Assembly (NCBI GenBank): GCA_016648135.1
Contig: JADDOH010010298.1
Coordinates: 55,288-119,287 of the forward strand
Source: Agrypnia vestita
Lineage: Eukaryota; Arthropoda; Insecta; Trichoptera; Phryganeidae
Direction of reading: 5' to 3'
DNA: 64,000 nt
The notes under the pieces were generated by a model. The model saw only the letters and a program-made list of their open reading frames with translations. It did not search any database and had not been told where the DNA came from. This document shows positions 43,801-55,089 of this stretch, in pieces. The position numbers and the translations under genes were made by a program. Every line of letters begins with the position of its first letter. Position 1 is the stretch's first letter.

Positions 43801-46140
43801 TTCATATCTTCAAACCTGGATCTAGAACTCTTCACTATAAAGAATAAAAAATCATCTTAATATCAGGTCTTAAATGAATGTAGGTATTTAATTTTTTTTT
43901 AAACACATTTATATATTTGACAGCTTATGTATTTATGAGTTTCTGTTGTTACACACACCTGGTTAGCGTTTGGTTGTTTGAAAATTATAAATATTTTTCA
44001 ATGTGAGTAAAAGGGGAATAAACAATTTCTTTTTATTTAATAAATATGTACATTTACATGATTCATTTATCACACATTCAATAAATATGGATGTTTATTT
44101 TATCGCTGATTTACTTCATAAAATTGTTGTGGTTATTGGATGATTAGTTCTGCTCTCGTACTTGTTGAATTCTTTTGAAGGTCTGAAATCATCTGTTTTA
44201 CTTAAATTTTTATGAACATTATTTAATAAAAAATACCAAAAATTACATAAAAAGCATCAAATGGAACACAGGTTGACATAGCTTAGCTTGATGAAGTATT
44301 TCTAATAAAGGCCTTGAAGAATAAACATTTGCCAAAAATATTCTCAAGTTTATGCATTTTCAGGGCTATTCTTTCATGTTCAATGGGTTCCAAAACGCCT
44401 GCCAGAGAGGTTGTACGCACATGATATAATAGTCTCTAAGGCCTAAACAGAAGAAATATTTGTCGTTCGCAATTTTTTAAATTCGTATTTGGATTCAGTT
44501 TTAATGCTTAATTGTATTTTGATACTGTAATGATTTTATATCATCTGAGAATAGTATTGATTAAATGAGTTAGTAATATAACTATTTTTCTCTACCTGTC
44601 TATTCTAATCACAAATTAAATATTCATTGAGAGAGTTGTAAAGTGGTACATACATATTTAGAATAACAGTAACAGTACTTAACCATCTACTAATTATATA
44701 CATAAATAGAAAATACTTACGATACTAAAAATGTATCAGTTTTTATTGATACATATATGTATGTATACCTACAAGAACTGTGATAATATAATAATGTAAT
44801 TCTCTATTTAACACTTAAGGATTTTGATTCATTGTAGTAAAAACACTAAACTTCAATCACTTCCTTTTTGTATAATGCACATACAAGACAACTAGATATT
44901 CTTATGATTATAAGTTATGAGATTTGTCAAAAAAATCATCACAATCAGCAATGTTTTCACATAAATAATGAGTTTATTTCAGGTTTAGAGTGCAAGATTG
45001 TGATGGTCAAACATCAAACCTAGTAACCATTGGGTATTAGACAACAGTCTTTTCCCAATTCTAGTAGAATTGGGAAAAAAATTTACTAATCATCCATATA
45101 ATCAATACAAATCTCAAATAACTGTTATTGTGGAACCGACACTAGTATAAGACCTAGTCTGATATATATTTAGCACTGTCTATTAATTATTTATCCATAA
45201 AATTAATAGATAGCTGTGAATTTACTTGTGCAGAAAACCTTATCAATATTGTTGCATTATAATGCATATTTCTTAATGCTAGCAAAAACTTTTAGGTTAC
45301 GCCAAAGAGTGGGTAAAACACATAAAAACTGTTATTTGTGCTACAACAATTGAAACAGATCAGAATTATTACTTAGAAAAAATAACATCAAATCAAACTT
45401 TTGAAGAAAAAATTTGAAGAATTAAAGCAATAATTTAATGGGTAACGCATTCTATCAGTAACAGAAATTTATGAGTTTATGTCCCGGTGGCAACAATTTT
45501 CTTATGATTTTTTAAGTTAAGATTTGTATTTTTCTATGTAATGTATTTCTTTCATATTTCTATAATTTCTAAGTAATGTATCTCCATCATTATCTTAAAA
45601 ATGTAACTTCACTAATAAAGTGTAATTAATGGTTGTTTAAAATAAGTTTCAATTATGCACCTACGTATATTGAAAAGTAAAATTTTAAAAGCTACTTTGT
45701 TTCTCAAAGAAGCAATTTATTTTATCTGTTATGAAGTATGAGGAGACAAAAGGTAACAAAAAAGTGGAAAATTATCACCAAAGACAGTTAGCTATTTGTC
45801 AAGCAATGCTTCTTTGCATTGCAATAATCTTTCACTGCAGTGGTTTGAAGTATCCACTCAGGACAGCGGAATCATTAACACTGTAACCTATCCAGACGCT
45901 GTCAATGTACAGAGTTATTACGCTTCCATTCATTATGGTTTTAGATTTATTGTGGTTTACACAGTAATACCAAATTTTTTGCGATAAGTATTCATGCTAT
46001 TGCGGTATTTCAGAGGTATCATGCACTCCAAAACTGTAGAGAAGCATAATCTACACTCTATACATATATAACTCAATGTCTTATGGTCTCTTATCTATAA
46101 AAATACATTGGGTTGGTACATAATTTCTTAATCAATTTAT
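43801..46140. other. No recognised gene
   Basis: AT-rich DNA. A 63-codon frame at 45796-45987 has no known motif. The diverged MITE relative and hairpin near 45.05 kb are the only structures seen. Confidence 0.4.
45050..45078. repeat. Perfect 13-bp hairpin
   Basis: TTTTCCCAATTCT and AGAATTGGGAAAA flank a 3-base loop. It lies inside a diverged relative of the MITE at 34549. Confidence 0.9.
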
Positions 46141-46290
46141 CATCATCATCATCTTCTTCCCCTTATCCTAGTAGGGTCGGGGGCCTAAAGACTCGACAAG
46201 GTGCTTCCATGATCCCCTGTCTTGCGCTGCTTCTCCCATTCTGTTTTCAAATACATATTTTTGATGTCTCTCTCAGCTTAATCTGGGTCG
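46141..46290 (-). mobile_element. RTE-like LINE 3' tail (ATG repeat)
   Basis: The - strand ends GGCCCCCGACCCTACTAGGA then (GATGAT)n. The same GCTCCCGACCCTACTAGGAC end with an ATGATG tail occurs at 19485-19541, so this is a dispersed LINE 3' end. Confidence 0.55.
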
Positions 46291-47139
46291 ATCCACAATT
46301 TTTTTTGTTCCGCGGTGGGAAGTGCGCGAATTACGGTTATTTAAGGATTTACTTGCCATATATCTTAAAAACCAGAGGAATTGGCACAGTGTAACATACA
46401 CAAATCGGCACATGGAATGTTACGAGTTTAACCGTGAAAGATATAAATTTATAAATATAATAATCAATTAAATAATTAATTTAAAGTAATAGGTCTTGGT
46501 AACAATCATGCATTTTCCATACATTCAGATTTCCAATAATAGCAGTTTTTTCTGAAAGTATGATCTGGGTATTCCTATACCTCTGTACCGGAAGTAAATC
46601 CATTGTCTTTTTAATAATTTGTGTGAATAAAACAAAATGTGCCTAGACGGTGCATATTTCTTTTACAAGGGTTTACTTGCGAGCTATCAATGAAGGTTGT
46701 TTGGTAATCAATAATTCTTCCTTATCCACGACCAGCCTCGTGTCTACATACCTTAGACATCAGCTGGGTGGTGTCAAGGTCTCTTCTCACTCGCTTTTGC
46801 TGCAGATACAACAATTAGTATTGCCAGACACTTCCCAACAGAAGCAATCAGTGTTTTTCAAATTTAAATTATCTTTTAATATAAAATTTTAGTAATAATA
46901 CCGAAACGAGCATTATTACTAAAATTGTATTATTGTGCAGGTGTTTTAATTTTTAATAAATACACTACCAGGAAGCTTACTTATTACATGTCACTAGGAC
47001 TCCAATGTTGGCGTAAAGCTTATTTTCAAATTTTGATATTCTTTTCTGTTTATAAAAACTTCAGGGGAGTATTCTACTTTCAATTTTGAATAGAAAATAT
47101 TTTTTACACTTTGGGTGAAATGTCAACAGACGCTGAGAT
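46291..47139. other. No recognised feature
   Basis: AT-rich DNA; an 80-codon frame at 46650-46892 has no known motif. Confidence 0.4.
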
Positions 47140-47470
47140 AAACTACATCAAAGCTTGCATTTTTTTCCAATATTTCTGATTCGTTTTCTAAACAACTATC
47201 ACTACAGTAACTTATATGAAATATTAAAAATTAAATTACTTTAATACAAATCAAATAAAATGATAAAAACCTTACAAAAAAATGTTTTTCAAATTCCTAC
47301 AAGGTCCTATTTTTATAGCACAACCGTTTAGGTTAGTTTGAAATTAGTAAGAATATTGAAATTAGTAAGAATATTCCATGTTTGCATCTCTACTTTAAAA
47401 AAAAAAATTGAAAAAAAATACAAAATTTGATGTCGCTTATATATAATTGTCAACATTCCACCCCAAATGA
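47140..47470. mobile_element. Foldback family 2, partial copy with a SINE in it
   Basis: CATTTTTTTCCAATATTTCTG, TAATACAAATCAAATAAAAT and GATAAAAACCTTACAA match the interior of 30756-31267. After the SINE piece, ATTTGATGTCGCTTATATAT is the opposite arm. Confidence 0.6.
47303..47405 (+). mobile_element. SINE 3' part inserted in a foldback element
   Basis: TCCTATTTTTATAGCACAAC through TTGCATCTCTACTTTAAAA is the SINE body without box A or B. The phrase GAAATTAGTAAGAATATT is doubled. It interrupts the foldback-2 family copy at 47140-47470. Confidence 0.65.
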
Positions 47471-48299
47471 ATATTTCTTTTAGAATATTTTTGATTAAAT
47501 ATTGAATGAGGAAGACTCCCTTAGTAGTAAATTTATTAAAAATTAAAACACCTGCACAGTTTATCTGCTCATTCCGTTTTAGAGTAATTCAGTAAAGCTG
47601 TTTATGTCTTGGCTAAATTGTGAAAATGTACAACATGTATCGATAATGTGTTTGTGCACAATATAATTAAGGATTATGCTGGCAAAGTAAAAACTCGCTA
47701 CTTAGCAGTAGACGACAGGTAGGTAGGTACTTGTATTATTAAAATAATTTAATTTCCCCAAACACCTTTTGTAAAAAAAGAATGATAGTAGAGTTGTTAT
47801 TAATCGCATTCACAATATTGATTTTTTTTTTGCATTGCATTGCATTTGATTTGCATTGAAATATATGTTAGAAAAATATGTAGCTGCAAAAATATGTTTT
47901 CTATTATTCAGTTATTATTTTCGCAAGTATGAAAACAAATTTTGCTCACAATGTCATTATTATTTTTCCTTTAATTCTTTGAGAACCGCAGTAGATGCAT
48001 ACCTACTCATTTGCATTTCGCGAGACAAATAGCATCAATCAATATTAATTTATTCAGTGCAGCGACATTAATCATTATAATAGACTTAATAATCTTTATC
48101 TTTCTTAGTAAAATAATTTAATTAAGTTGCTCTAGTGATGGAAAGCTGAATTTTTAACACATTATGAGGAAGATGTTATGTGTTAAATTGAGGGGAAAAC
48201 ATCACATTTAAGAGCTCGTGGCCATCCTAACTGCAAGATTTAAACAATTGACTCTTCATTAGATTAGGACCGCGCGAAGGGTCCAGTACGGGGGATCTG

Positions 48300-48650
48300 G
48301 AGGAGTGGTAGCCCCTCAGGATGCTAAGCATTTTTTTAAATCACTCATGCTCATTAGCCTGCAAACGTTGTCTCTTGGGCGTTCGTTTTGCCCATTATTT
48401 TATTAATGTAGTTTTGTTTTCTCTCATATGATTTCTATAATTAATTTCTTGTCTTTAAGTGTTTGTCCCACCTAATGGCCTAACCGATTTACTGTGGTGT
48501 CTTTTGGACCTTTTTCCTTCCACTTTCCTAGAAATATCCTCATTTAATTTTATGTACAGCATCACATCTTAAATACCTCCAACTGTTTCCCTCCTACTGG
48601 TTAATTTTTCATATTTCACTTCGGTATAGTGCTATGTTCCAAACACAGGT
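48300..48650 (-). pseudogene. Decayed LINE C-terminal relic
   Basis: On the - strand ALYRSEI, a stop, then GGKQLEVFKM and LGKWKEKG can be read, resembling ALYGsEtWt...RLEaFEMW of RTE-like LINEs. Several stops break it. Weak but in the right order. Confidence 0.35.
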
Positions 48651-49005
48651 TCTTAGATGTTTTATTTTTTTTAAGTAGGATAAGGTACTTTAAATATCAA
48701 AACTTCATTGAACCTTACCTAGCCTAGCCTTGCCTGGCTCCTAGAGCTCTCAGGTCCTTGGTTCCTTGTGCACCACCTTCCTTGCGCTTATGGACGGTAC
48801 GACCCTGTCTTAGACGTATTCTTCAATAATGTGCTTTCCTCTAACGACCTATTCTGAAAATAATAGTATTTCTATTTTGGTGATTGTTATACCCCAACAC
48901 TCAAAAAAAGAGAGACGTCAAAACATCTGTCAAATGTCAAAATATTTCTATCAATGTAATTTCGTATGTATTTCTATCAAGGAAAATATTGTTTTTAAAT
49001 TAATA

Positions 49006-50118
49006 TTAGGTCCTTACATATGAAATTGACGTTTTACCGTACTGGCAAATTTGATCTCAAATATCTTCTCTATGGTTAGGAATTCCAAATCCAAATTTTT
49101 ACAGCTATTTACTCATGTATTTGTGTTTTGAAAATTATAATTCATTTGTTTTTTCCTCAATTGTTTTTTTCTTTGCGAGACTCAGTTTACAAAATGAAAA
49201 ACTTGAAATATCGCGTTATTTACGAGTACGAGTTCCACCGTGGCACCAGTGCTGCAGAAACGGCTCGAAGGATTAATGATGTGTATGGCGACGGTGCCGC
49301 AAAAGAAAACACAGTGCGTTTTTGGTTCCAACGTTTTCGTTCTGGAAATTTCGACCTGCAGAACAAGCCCCGTGGACGGCCGGAGACCAAAGTTGATAAT
49401 GAAGAATTGAAGGCTATTGTGGAAGCGGATCCATCGCAAACCACATCCGAGTTAGCTGCAGGCTGCGGTGTTAGTGATAAAACTGTTTTAATCCACTTGA
49501 AGCAAATTGGTAAGGTGAAAAAGCTTGAAAGGTGGGTACCTCACGAATTGAGTGAAGCAAATCAACAAACGCGAGTTACTTGTGAGCGTTTGGTGGACTA
49601 GTGCTGGTGTCGTTCACTACAGCTTTCTTAAATCTGGCCAGACGATTACGGCAGATGTCTATTGTCAGCAACTGCAAACCATGATGGAAAAGCTAGCTGC
49701 TAAACAACCGAGGCTGGTTAATCGCTCTAGGCCACTGCTGCTTCATGATAACGCTAGACCACACACTGCACAACAGACGGCTACCAAATTAGAGGAGCTT
49801 CAATTGGAATGTCTAAGACATCCACCGTACTCTCCGGACCTTGCCCCAACAGATTACCATTTTTTTCGAAATTTGGATAACTTCTTGCAAAGGAAAAAAT
49901 TCAACTCCGATGGGGCAGTCCAAACCGCCTTCAAAGATTTTATTGATTCCCTTCAGAATGGTTTTTTTAGTAAAGGGATCGATGAACTACCTATGAGATG
50001 GCAAAAGTGCATAGATAGCAATGGTACATACTTTGATTAAATAAATATATTATAATAAAAAAAAATCGACTTTATGTTCCTCCCATACTAAACGTCAATT
50101 TCATATGTAAGGACCTAA
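49006..50118 (+). mobile_element. mariner element, full ends, internal 173-bp deletion
   Basis: A D,D34D mariner of 1113 bp with inverted ends TTAGGTCCTTACATATGAAATT at 49006 and its complement ending at 50118, flanked by TA on both sides. The second copy at 62770 shows the undeleted form should be about 1.29 kb. The similarity of the encoded transposase to Hsmar1/SETMAR places it near the cecropia group (inference). It is inserted in a local repeat: the phrase TCTATCAAGGAAAAT-TTGTTTTTAAATTAA occurs before the element and again at about 50156. Confidence 0.95.
49194..50040 (+). pseudogene. mariner transposase, broken by a 173-bp deletion
   Basis: The frame opens at ATG 49194 (MKNLKYRVIYEYEFH) with the paired helix-turn-helix DNA-binding region, then WVPHELSE. 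Next to codons for NQQTRV it jumps to LVSVWWTSAGV sequence. Compared with the 62.9-kb copy, 173 bases are missing, with a GTT microhomology at the junction. The loss removes the segment carrying the first catalytic Asp and shifts the frame, so translation stops at TAG 49601. The rest is intact in another frame to 50040: it keeps HDNARPH (second Asp), SPDLAPTDYHFF (third Asp, 34 residues later) and the SNGTYFD C-terminus. Not able to encode active transposase. Confidence 0.93.
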
Positions 50119-50301
50119 TATTTGAACTATTTGGATGAAATATTCCTTTGTATCTCTATCAAGGAAAATGTTGTTTTTAAATTAACATTTGAACTATTTG
50201 GATGAAAAAATTAGTAGATGTGTGTGAAAAAACTGATTTCTATTAACTTTTAAATAATGTTAGTATATATTCATCAAAATTCATCTAAAACTTATTAGAC
50301 T

Positions 50302-51899
50302 GAGAGCCCGCGACGCCCAGACCTTCGTTATATTATAAAAGCTGAAAATTCTTCTATACATGTCTCTTACACAGGTATAAGCAAACCCAGCCTATATAAC
50401 CTGGGTCGCGGTGGCTTTGGCAGGTAACAGGTAGTAAAGGTAAGTAAAATTGTGTTTCAAATTTGTGATAGTATAAAACTTAGTTTTCATATATTTTAAC
50501 TTACAATCATATTAGAAACCGCCTCGTCTATTGGCGGACACTTCGGGCGGTAACAACCCCTTTCCAGACACCCTTACAGTATGATTATTTATAAATCTAC
50601 TTTCGTCATAGTATAAAATCTGGCTTTTATATATGTTATTCAGAAAACTATACGAATAATGTTTCCACAATCCCCAGTCACTTTCGATGGTTCCCCTATC
50701 TTCCCAGGCACATTGAAGTCTACTCCAGGCGTGCGCGCGATGAATATACATGTACGTTGGCGCGAGTGAAATAGCGCGATCGGTCCACGGTGATCTCTTT
50801 CTGCGCATCAGCAACTTGCTTTAATTATTACAGAAGCTTTTGAAGATAGTGACATTGATGAGGACGAATCCACAGAATGGAGTAGTGATGAAAATAATGG
50901 AAATACCGACGATGACGATGGAAATAATTTAAAAAAAAATTAAATTTAACAATACATTTTTTTACTTTGTTTTGTAATGGCTATAATTAAAAGTATAATT
51001 TAATTCTTTTTCCATTGATTTCATTACGATCTAATTTATTTTCTCTCCTTATAATAAAACCAACATACATACAAATTTATCTCCTTAACTTTAAACTTCA
51101 AGAATTTTATCATCGACTGCCGATTTTTCTTATTATTTTCTGCACAATACTTAAAAAAAAATTATCGATGGATATTTTTTAACAACTTTCTTAAATCACA
51201 ACTTGATTTCATAAAATTCACTTGAAAAAATTCAAATTTTAGTTGAATACAAAATTTAATTATAATTGCAAAAGTTAATAGCATAATGAATCGCATTATT
51301 ACATTGTTGATTTCTTAATTTGTTGATATGAAAATTTTTTTTACATTATTTTTTTTAAATTTACAATTTTAATCCGTTATAAATCTACATGATTAATTTT
51401 CTTGATAAATTTTGAGTATAGATCGCGCTATTTCACTCGCACCAACGTACATGTATATTCATCGCGCGCACGCCTGGAGTAGACTTCAATGTGCCTGGGA
51501 AGATAGGGGAACCATCGAAAGTGACTGGGGATTGTGGAAACATTATTCGTATAGTTTTCTGAATAACATATATAAAAGCCAGATTTTATACTATGACGAA
51601 AGTAGATTTATAAATAATCATACTGTAAGGGTGTCTGGAAAGGGGTTGTTACCGCCCGAAGTGTCCGCCAATAGACGAGGCGGTTTCTAATATGATTGTA
51701 AGTTAAAATATATGAAAACTAAGTTTTATACTATCACAAATTTGAAACACAATTTTACTCACCTTTACTACCTGTTACCTGCCAAAGCCACCGCGACCCA
51801 GGTTGTATAGGCTGGGTTTGCTTATACCTGTATAGGAGACATCTATAGAAGAATTTTCAGCTTTTATAATATAACGAAGGTCTGGGCGTCGCGGGCTCT
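50302..51899. mobile_element. 1.6-kb element with 479-bp terminal inverted repeats (Polinton/Maverick-like, non-autonomous)
   Basis: Two 479-bp arms (50303-50781 and 51421-51899) are inverted copies with only a handful of mismatches. They start AGAGCCCGCGACGCCCAG and end with the complement, so termini are AG...CT. The hexamer TAGACT lies just outside each end (50296-50301, one G apart from the arm, and 51900-51905). Very long inverted ends, AG/CT termini and a 6-bp target duplication are the known hallmarks of Polinton/Maverick elements, but none of their genes (polymerase, integrase, ATPase, capsid) is here. This would be an internally deleted derivative. Each arm carries an identical roughly 90-codon open frame; being symmetrical in both arms and unlike known proteins, I do not call it a gene. 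The 639-bp centre is AT-rich. Confidence 0.75.
50831..50944 (+). pseudogene. Acidic C-terminal coding remnant inside the long-TIR element
   Basis: Between the arms, a short frame after AATTATTACAG (a possible splice acceptor) encodes a very acidic tail rich in Asp, Glu, Ser and Asn (EAFEDSDIDEDESTEW, then NTDDDDGNN) and ends at a TAA near 50941. The biased composition on one strand only suggests the end of a real protein carried in when the element lost its interior. I cannot name it. It could also be chance from a GAT-rich tract. Confidence 0.3.
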
Positions 51900-51905
51900 T
51901 AGACT

Positions 51906-52731
51906 ATATAGTTTAGACAAAACTCCAGATTGCGATGATTGGTTTGTGTGATTACAGAAATCAGTTTGATCCATGTCACTTCGATATCAAATAAACATAT
52001 ATTTTTTTAGAACACCCAGACATCGTCACCGTCGAGCTCTGACACTAAAATCCATGCAAGTACCTATGTGCAAAAAAATATCGATGTACCTACCTATTTT
52101 GATGTACATACTATTTAAATGATTTATATGCCATTATTGTGCAACTGTTGAGTGTTGAAAAATAATATTACACCATGGTCTACGCGGACATAGAAACACT
52201 GGATGCAATTTCTGCTTCCCATCTTTGTTTTTTAATGATAAGTGTTTATACATCCATAATACTCCACATTCCTTTCATTCACGACCATTCATTCTGTCTA
52301 TCTATCTATCCATCCATCCATCTGTCTATCTAAAATATATATCTTATCTAAAAATACTTAAGTCTAAAATGTAAATGAACTAGGTACGTAGGTAATTACT
52401 AAATAAAGCTAATCACACGGGCATAAATAAATACATCCCGTTTATTTTTAAGTGTTGGGATAATAATCACCAAATAAGGCGGACTCATTTATGTAATACT
52501 CTTTATTGCTAGCAGGGTCTGGAAAAGGCTAAATCACTACAATACAATAAATATATGTTTGTCTCATCGGTGTCACTTCGAGTCTTATGCGCATGTCCGA
52601 GAATTAGCACCAATATCAAATCAGCGCCGCCACATGGGATAAATGAGTCACGACGCTTGCGCACAACAGGTCAAGTGACAGCATTGAGATAAAAGTAGCA
52701 TTTTCTGCCGCGCTTAGTCCGTGACACTTCA
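51906..52731. other. No recognised feature
   Basis: Contains a (CCATCTAT)n-like simple tract near 52300; otherwise unassigned DNA between the long-TIR element and the Harbinger element. Confidence 0.4.
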
Positions 52732-52972
52732 GCCATGTATTCACTAGAGAACAAATTGTCCCTCAACAGCACGCGCGGCATAATGTCTACGTGACATTGC
52801 AAAGTCGTGCACTGTTCCGCGACGTCGCGCACAACATATCGCGGCATTTCTACGTGCCATAGTAACGTTGCCACGCGCACGGTACCCGAGCGAGCTCACT
52901 GCGACATTACTCCGCGCGTCAGTACCACGTGGTATATTTACAAGTGAATGTGCATGCGCTGTATCCATCAAC

Positions 52973-53380
52973 ATGACATTAGTGTGGGAAAACGAAATTG
53001 TTCTCCAACTCATCGAGCTCTACCAAAGCCATACAATGTTGTGGGACACTTCAAACCGTGAATATATAAATGAAATAAAGAAAAACGACGTATGGGAGAG
53101 CATAGCAAATGCACTGAAATTACCAAGAAAACAAGTAGAAGCTAAGATTCATACCCTTCGCTCACAATTCATTAGAGAAAGGAAGAAATATCGTCTTCAA
53201 AACCATTGTTTGCGGACGGGATGTTGTTATTCGAGTGAAATTGAAAATGAATGCGCATGCGCCGTATCCGTCAATGACATTAAAAGTGGGGAAACGAAAT
53301 TGTTCTTCAACTCATCGCGCTCTACCAAAGTCGTACAATTTTGTGGGACACTTCAAACCGTGAGTATAAAAATTAAATGA
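52973..53380 (+). pseudogene. MADF-domain protein of the Harbinger element, truncated
   Basis: The likely start is ATG 52973 (MTLVWENEIVLQLIELYQ); an upstream in-frame ATG at 52868 gives an unconvincing Arg/Ala-rich leader. Residues 4 to about 80 form a MADF (Myb/SANT-like DNA-binding) domain: WENEIVLQLIELYQSHTMLW, then DVWESIANALK and HTLRSQFIRERKK. Such proteins are the second gene of PIF/Harbinger elements and help bring the nuclease to DNA and the nucleus. After about residue 85 the frame runs into a partial second copy of its own 5' end (53249-53380), out of frame with the first, so the natural C-terminus is gone. Confidence 0.7.
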
Positions 53381-53631
53381 TGTGAGGGCCAACAGCGTTC
53401 CTTAATATTGTCTTGCTTGGCTATGGAAGGCCCGATTATTTGTAATAAATTGTCAAAATCAGTTGTTGTCATTCGAGTGAAATTGATAAAAGAGCCGTCA
53501 GACATTCGAAGATTGCATAGAATATCCATCCTTCTTTCTCTTTGCAGTAAATAATTTCGCACCCACCACCTTTTTCTCCTCTTACGTTTCGATAAACTCT
53601 TTAAAATAAATAGATACGCAGCTGTCATCAT
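53353..53631 (-). pseudogene. PIF/Harbinger transposase, N-terminal fragment
   Basis: The - strand frame reads KRKRRKRWWVRNYLLQRE, then FINFTRMTTTDFDNLLQIIG and PSIAKQDNI. This is the standard N-terminal region of animal Harbinger (HARBI1-like) nucleases, a basic helix followed by the FxxxxRM...FdxLL..i.p.I.k.d block. The frame stops soon after, and the DDE catalytic domain that should follow is absent, replaced by the duplicated MADF segment. A 46-bp-period direct repeat (about 53607-53690) overlaps its start. Confidence 0.75.
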
Positions 53632-53885
53632 AACCTCATCGGGCGGTAAGTGTAAATAGATACACAGCTGTCATCATAACCTTATCGGGCGACATTTCCG
53701 TGATATGTGAGTTCCGGTTATCTTCTTTATTCTGTGGTCCCGATGTGTACAGTGTACACACTGTACATGTCAAATGACCGCGTCATTGTCCCCGAAACAT
53801 GAACGTAGATGTTGATGCGACATGCCGCGCGGAATGTTTCGCGATTTGTCCCTTAATGAATACATGGCTTTCCACTTATGGGCAT

Positions 53886-54862
53886 TAGCAATATAGGAGA
53901 ATTATATATGAGGACGAACTATCGCGTTTATTTTCGAGTAGGTACATTTTAGTGTAACAATAACTAATATTGTTATTTTTAGAAACGGTCTACGCGCTTT
54001 AGCCTTGCGCGCAGACAACTCAACAATAGTGCGCACATCCAAACTACAACATTAAAAATAAGTTTTAAACCTAAGCTTACCTATACCTAGTCCATTATAA
54101 TGGTTGAATATTAGTTGTTGTTGTTGTTGTTTAATGGTTGAAATTTTGTGAAACAGTCCGTGAAGGAGTTCGATTATGGAATACCTACACTAAAGGAAAA
54201 ACTTGGTTGAATGTGTCGAATTTAAGAGAATGTAAGTTACTTTTTCTTGTCAATTAATATACACCCTCGTTGTGCTAAAGTGATTAATTCGAATATCAAA
54301 AAGACGAAATTATAGTTTTTTCAGATATTCGTTTTATTCACAAAGTGTTACATTTATTTTATTTTCTTTTCAGCTTTGTAAAACGCTACGTGGAAATTAA
54401 TTAATGTCCTAATTTGTAGTTCACATTATCTATTGCCGACGCTCAGTCGTGAAACCGAAATATTTGTATTATTGTGAATTAATTGGTGCACTCGTAGTAA
54501 TTTTTTTCATTAGTATTTCAAATCTCTTCTAGAGTTATATTAATAATAATTAGATTTGCCTTACTAGGGCAATATCAAACTAGTTTTTCGTAGAATCGAA
54601 ATCGTGTTTGGTTTTTATTGTTTTATTGTTAAAGATGTTGTTTTACTTATATCGGTTAAGGTACTTCACCACAGTAGTGCAATAAATATTACTCAATGAT
54701 TTTTATCTCTTTGCATATTTTATAAAGCAGATAATTACGCCTTGCATTATTGAGCGACTTTACATAACCATTCAAAATTCAAATGTTTATTCAATGTTCA
54801 ATGTTACAAATGTTTACAGTGTTTACAAAATTTAATGAAGCTTTTTTCAATGTTGTTGAGTG
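53886..54862. other. No recognised feature
   Basis: AT-rich DNA with a short (GTT)n tract at about 54115-54131. No coding frame. Confidence 0.4.
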
Positions 54863-55060
54863 TCTTGGCAGCAAGTAAACACTAAATTGATTTGACGCCC
54901 TGCCTGCTACACTAGTAATTTACTGTATTATAGCAGACAGTGCTCTTCCAGTAGTATAATGTTCAAGAATATTTATTATTTATATAACATTTGTGAATAA
55001 ATCTTATTGCCAATTAAAATTAAGTAATAGTAATAATTAAATGTTTACAATTTAATAATG
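54863..55060 (+). repeat. Dispersed LINE-type 3' end, same family as 2618-3110
   Basis: The blocks TGCCTGCTACACTAG, TTTACTGTATTATAGCAG, GTGCTCTTCCAGTAGTATAA and TAAATCTTATTGCCAAT occur in the same order as at 2618-3110. The A/T-rich tail suggests a LINE or SINE 3' end. It lies head to head with the Jockey/CR1-like element. Confidence 0.6.
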
Positions 55061-55089
55061 GTGTTAATTAATTATATTATAGACAAAGG

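Larger units (their letters stand above)
52732..53885. mobile_element. Broken PIF/Harbinger element
   Basis: Inverted ends are visible: AGCCATGTATTCAC with a following ACAAAT at 52732, and the complement of AGCCATGTATTCATTAAGGG ending at 53885, with a shared CGCGCGGCAT block further in. Inside are the two genes typical of this superfamily in opposite orientation: a MADF/Myb-like protein (+) and the start of the Harbinger nuclease (-). Most of the nuclease and the end of the MADF gene are missing, so this is an internally deleted copy. It is GC-richer and richer in CpG than its surroundings. Confidence 0.75.

Noticed and set aside
45050..45078. Rho-independent terminator-like hairpin with flanking A/T run
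   Set aside because: This is eukaryotic DNA with no adjacent gene; the hairpin lies in a MITE relative.
50512..51690. Identical 92-100-codon frames in two places, as if a duplicated gene
   Set aside because: They lie in the two arms of the long-inverted-repeat element. The duplication reflects the arms, and the peptide resembles nothing known.
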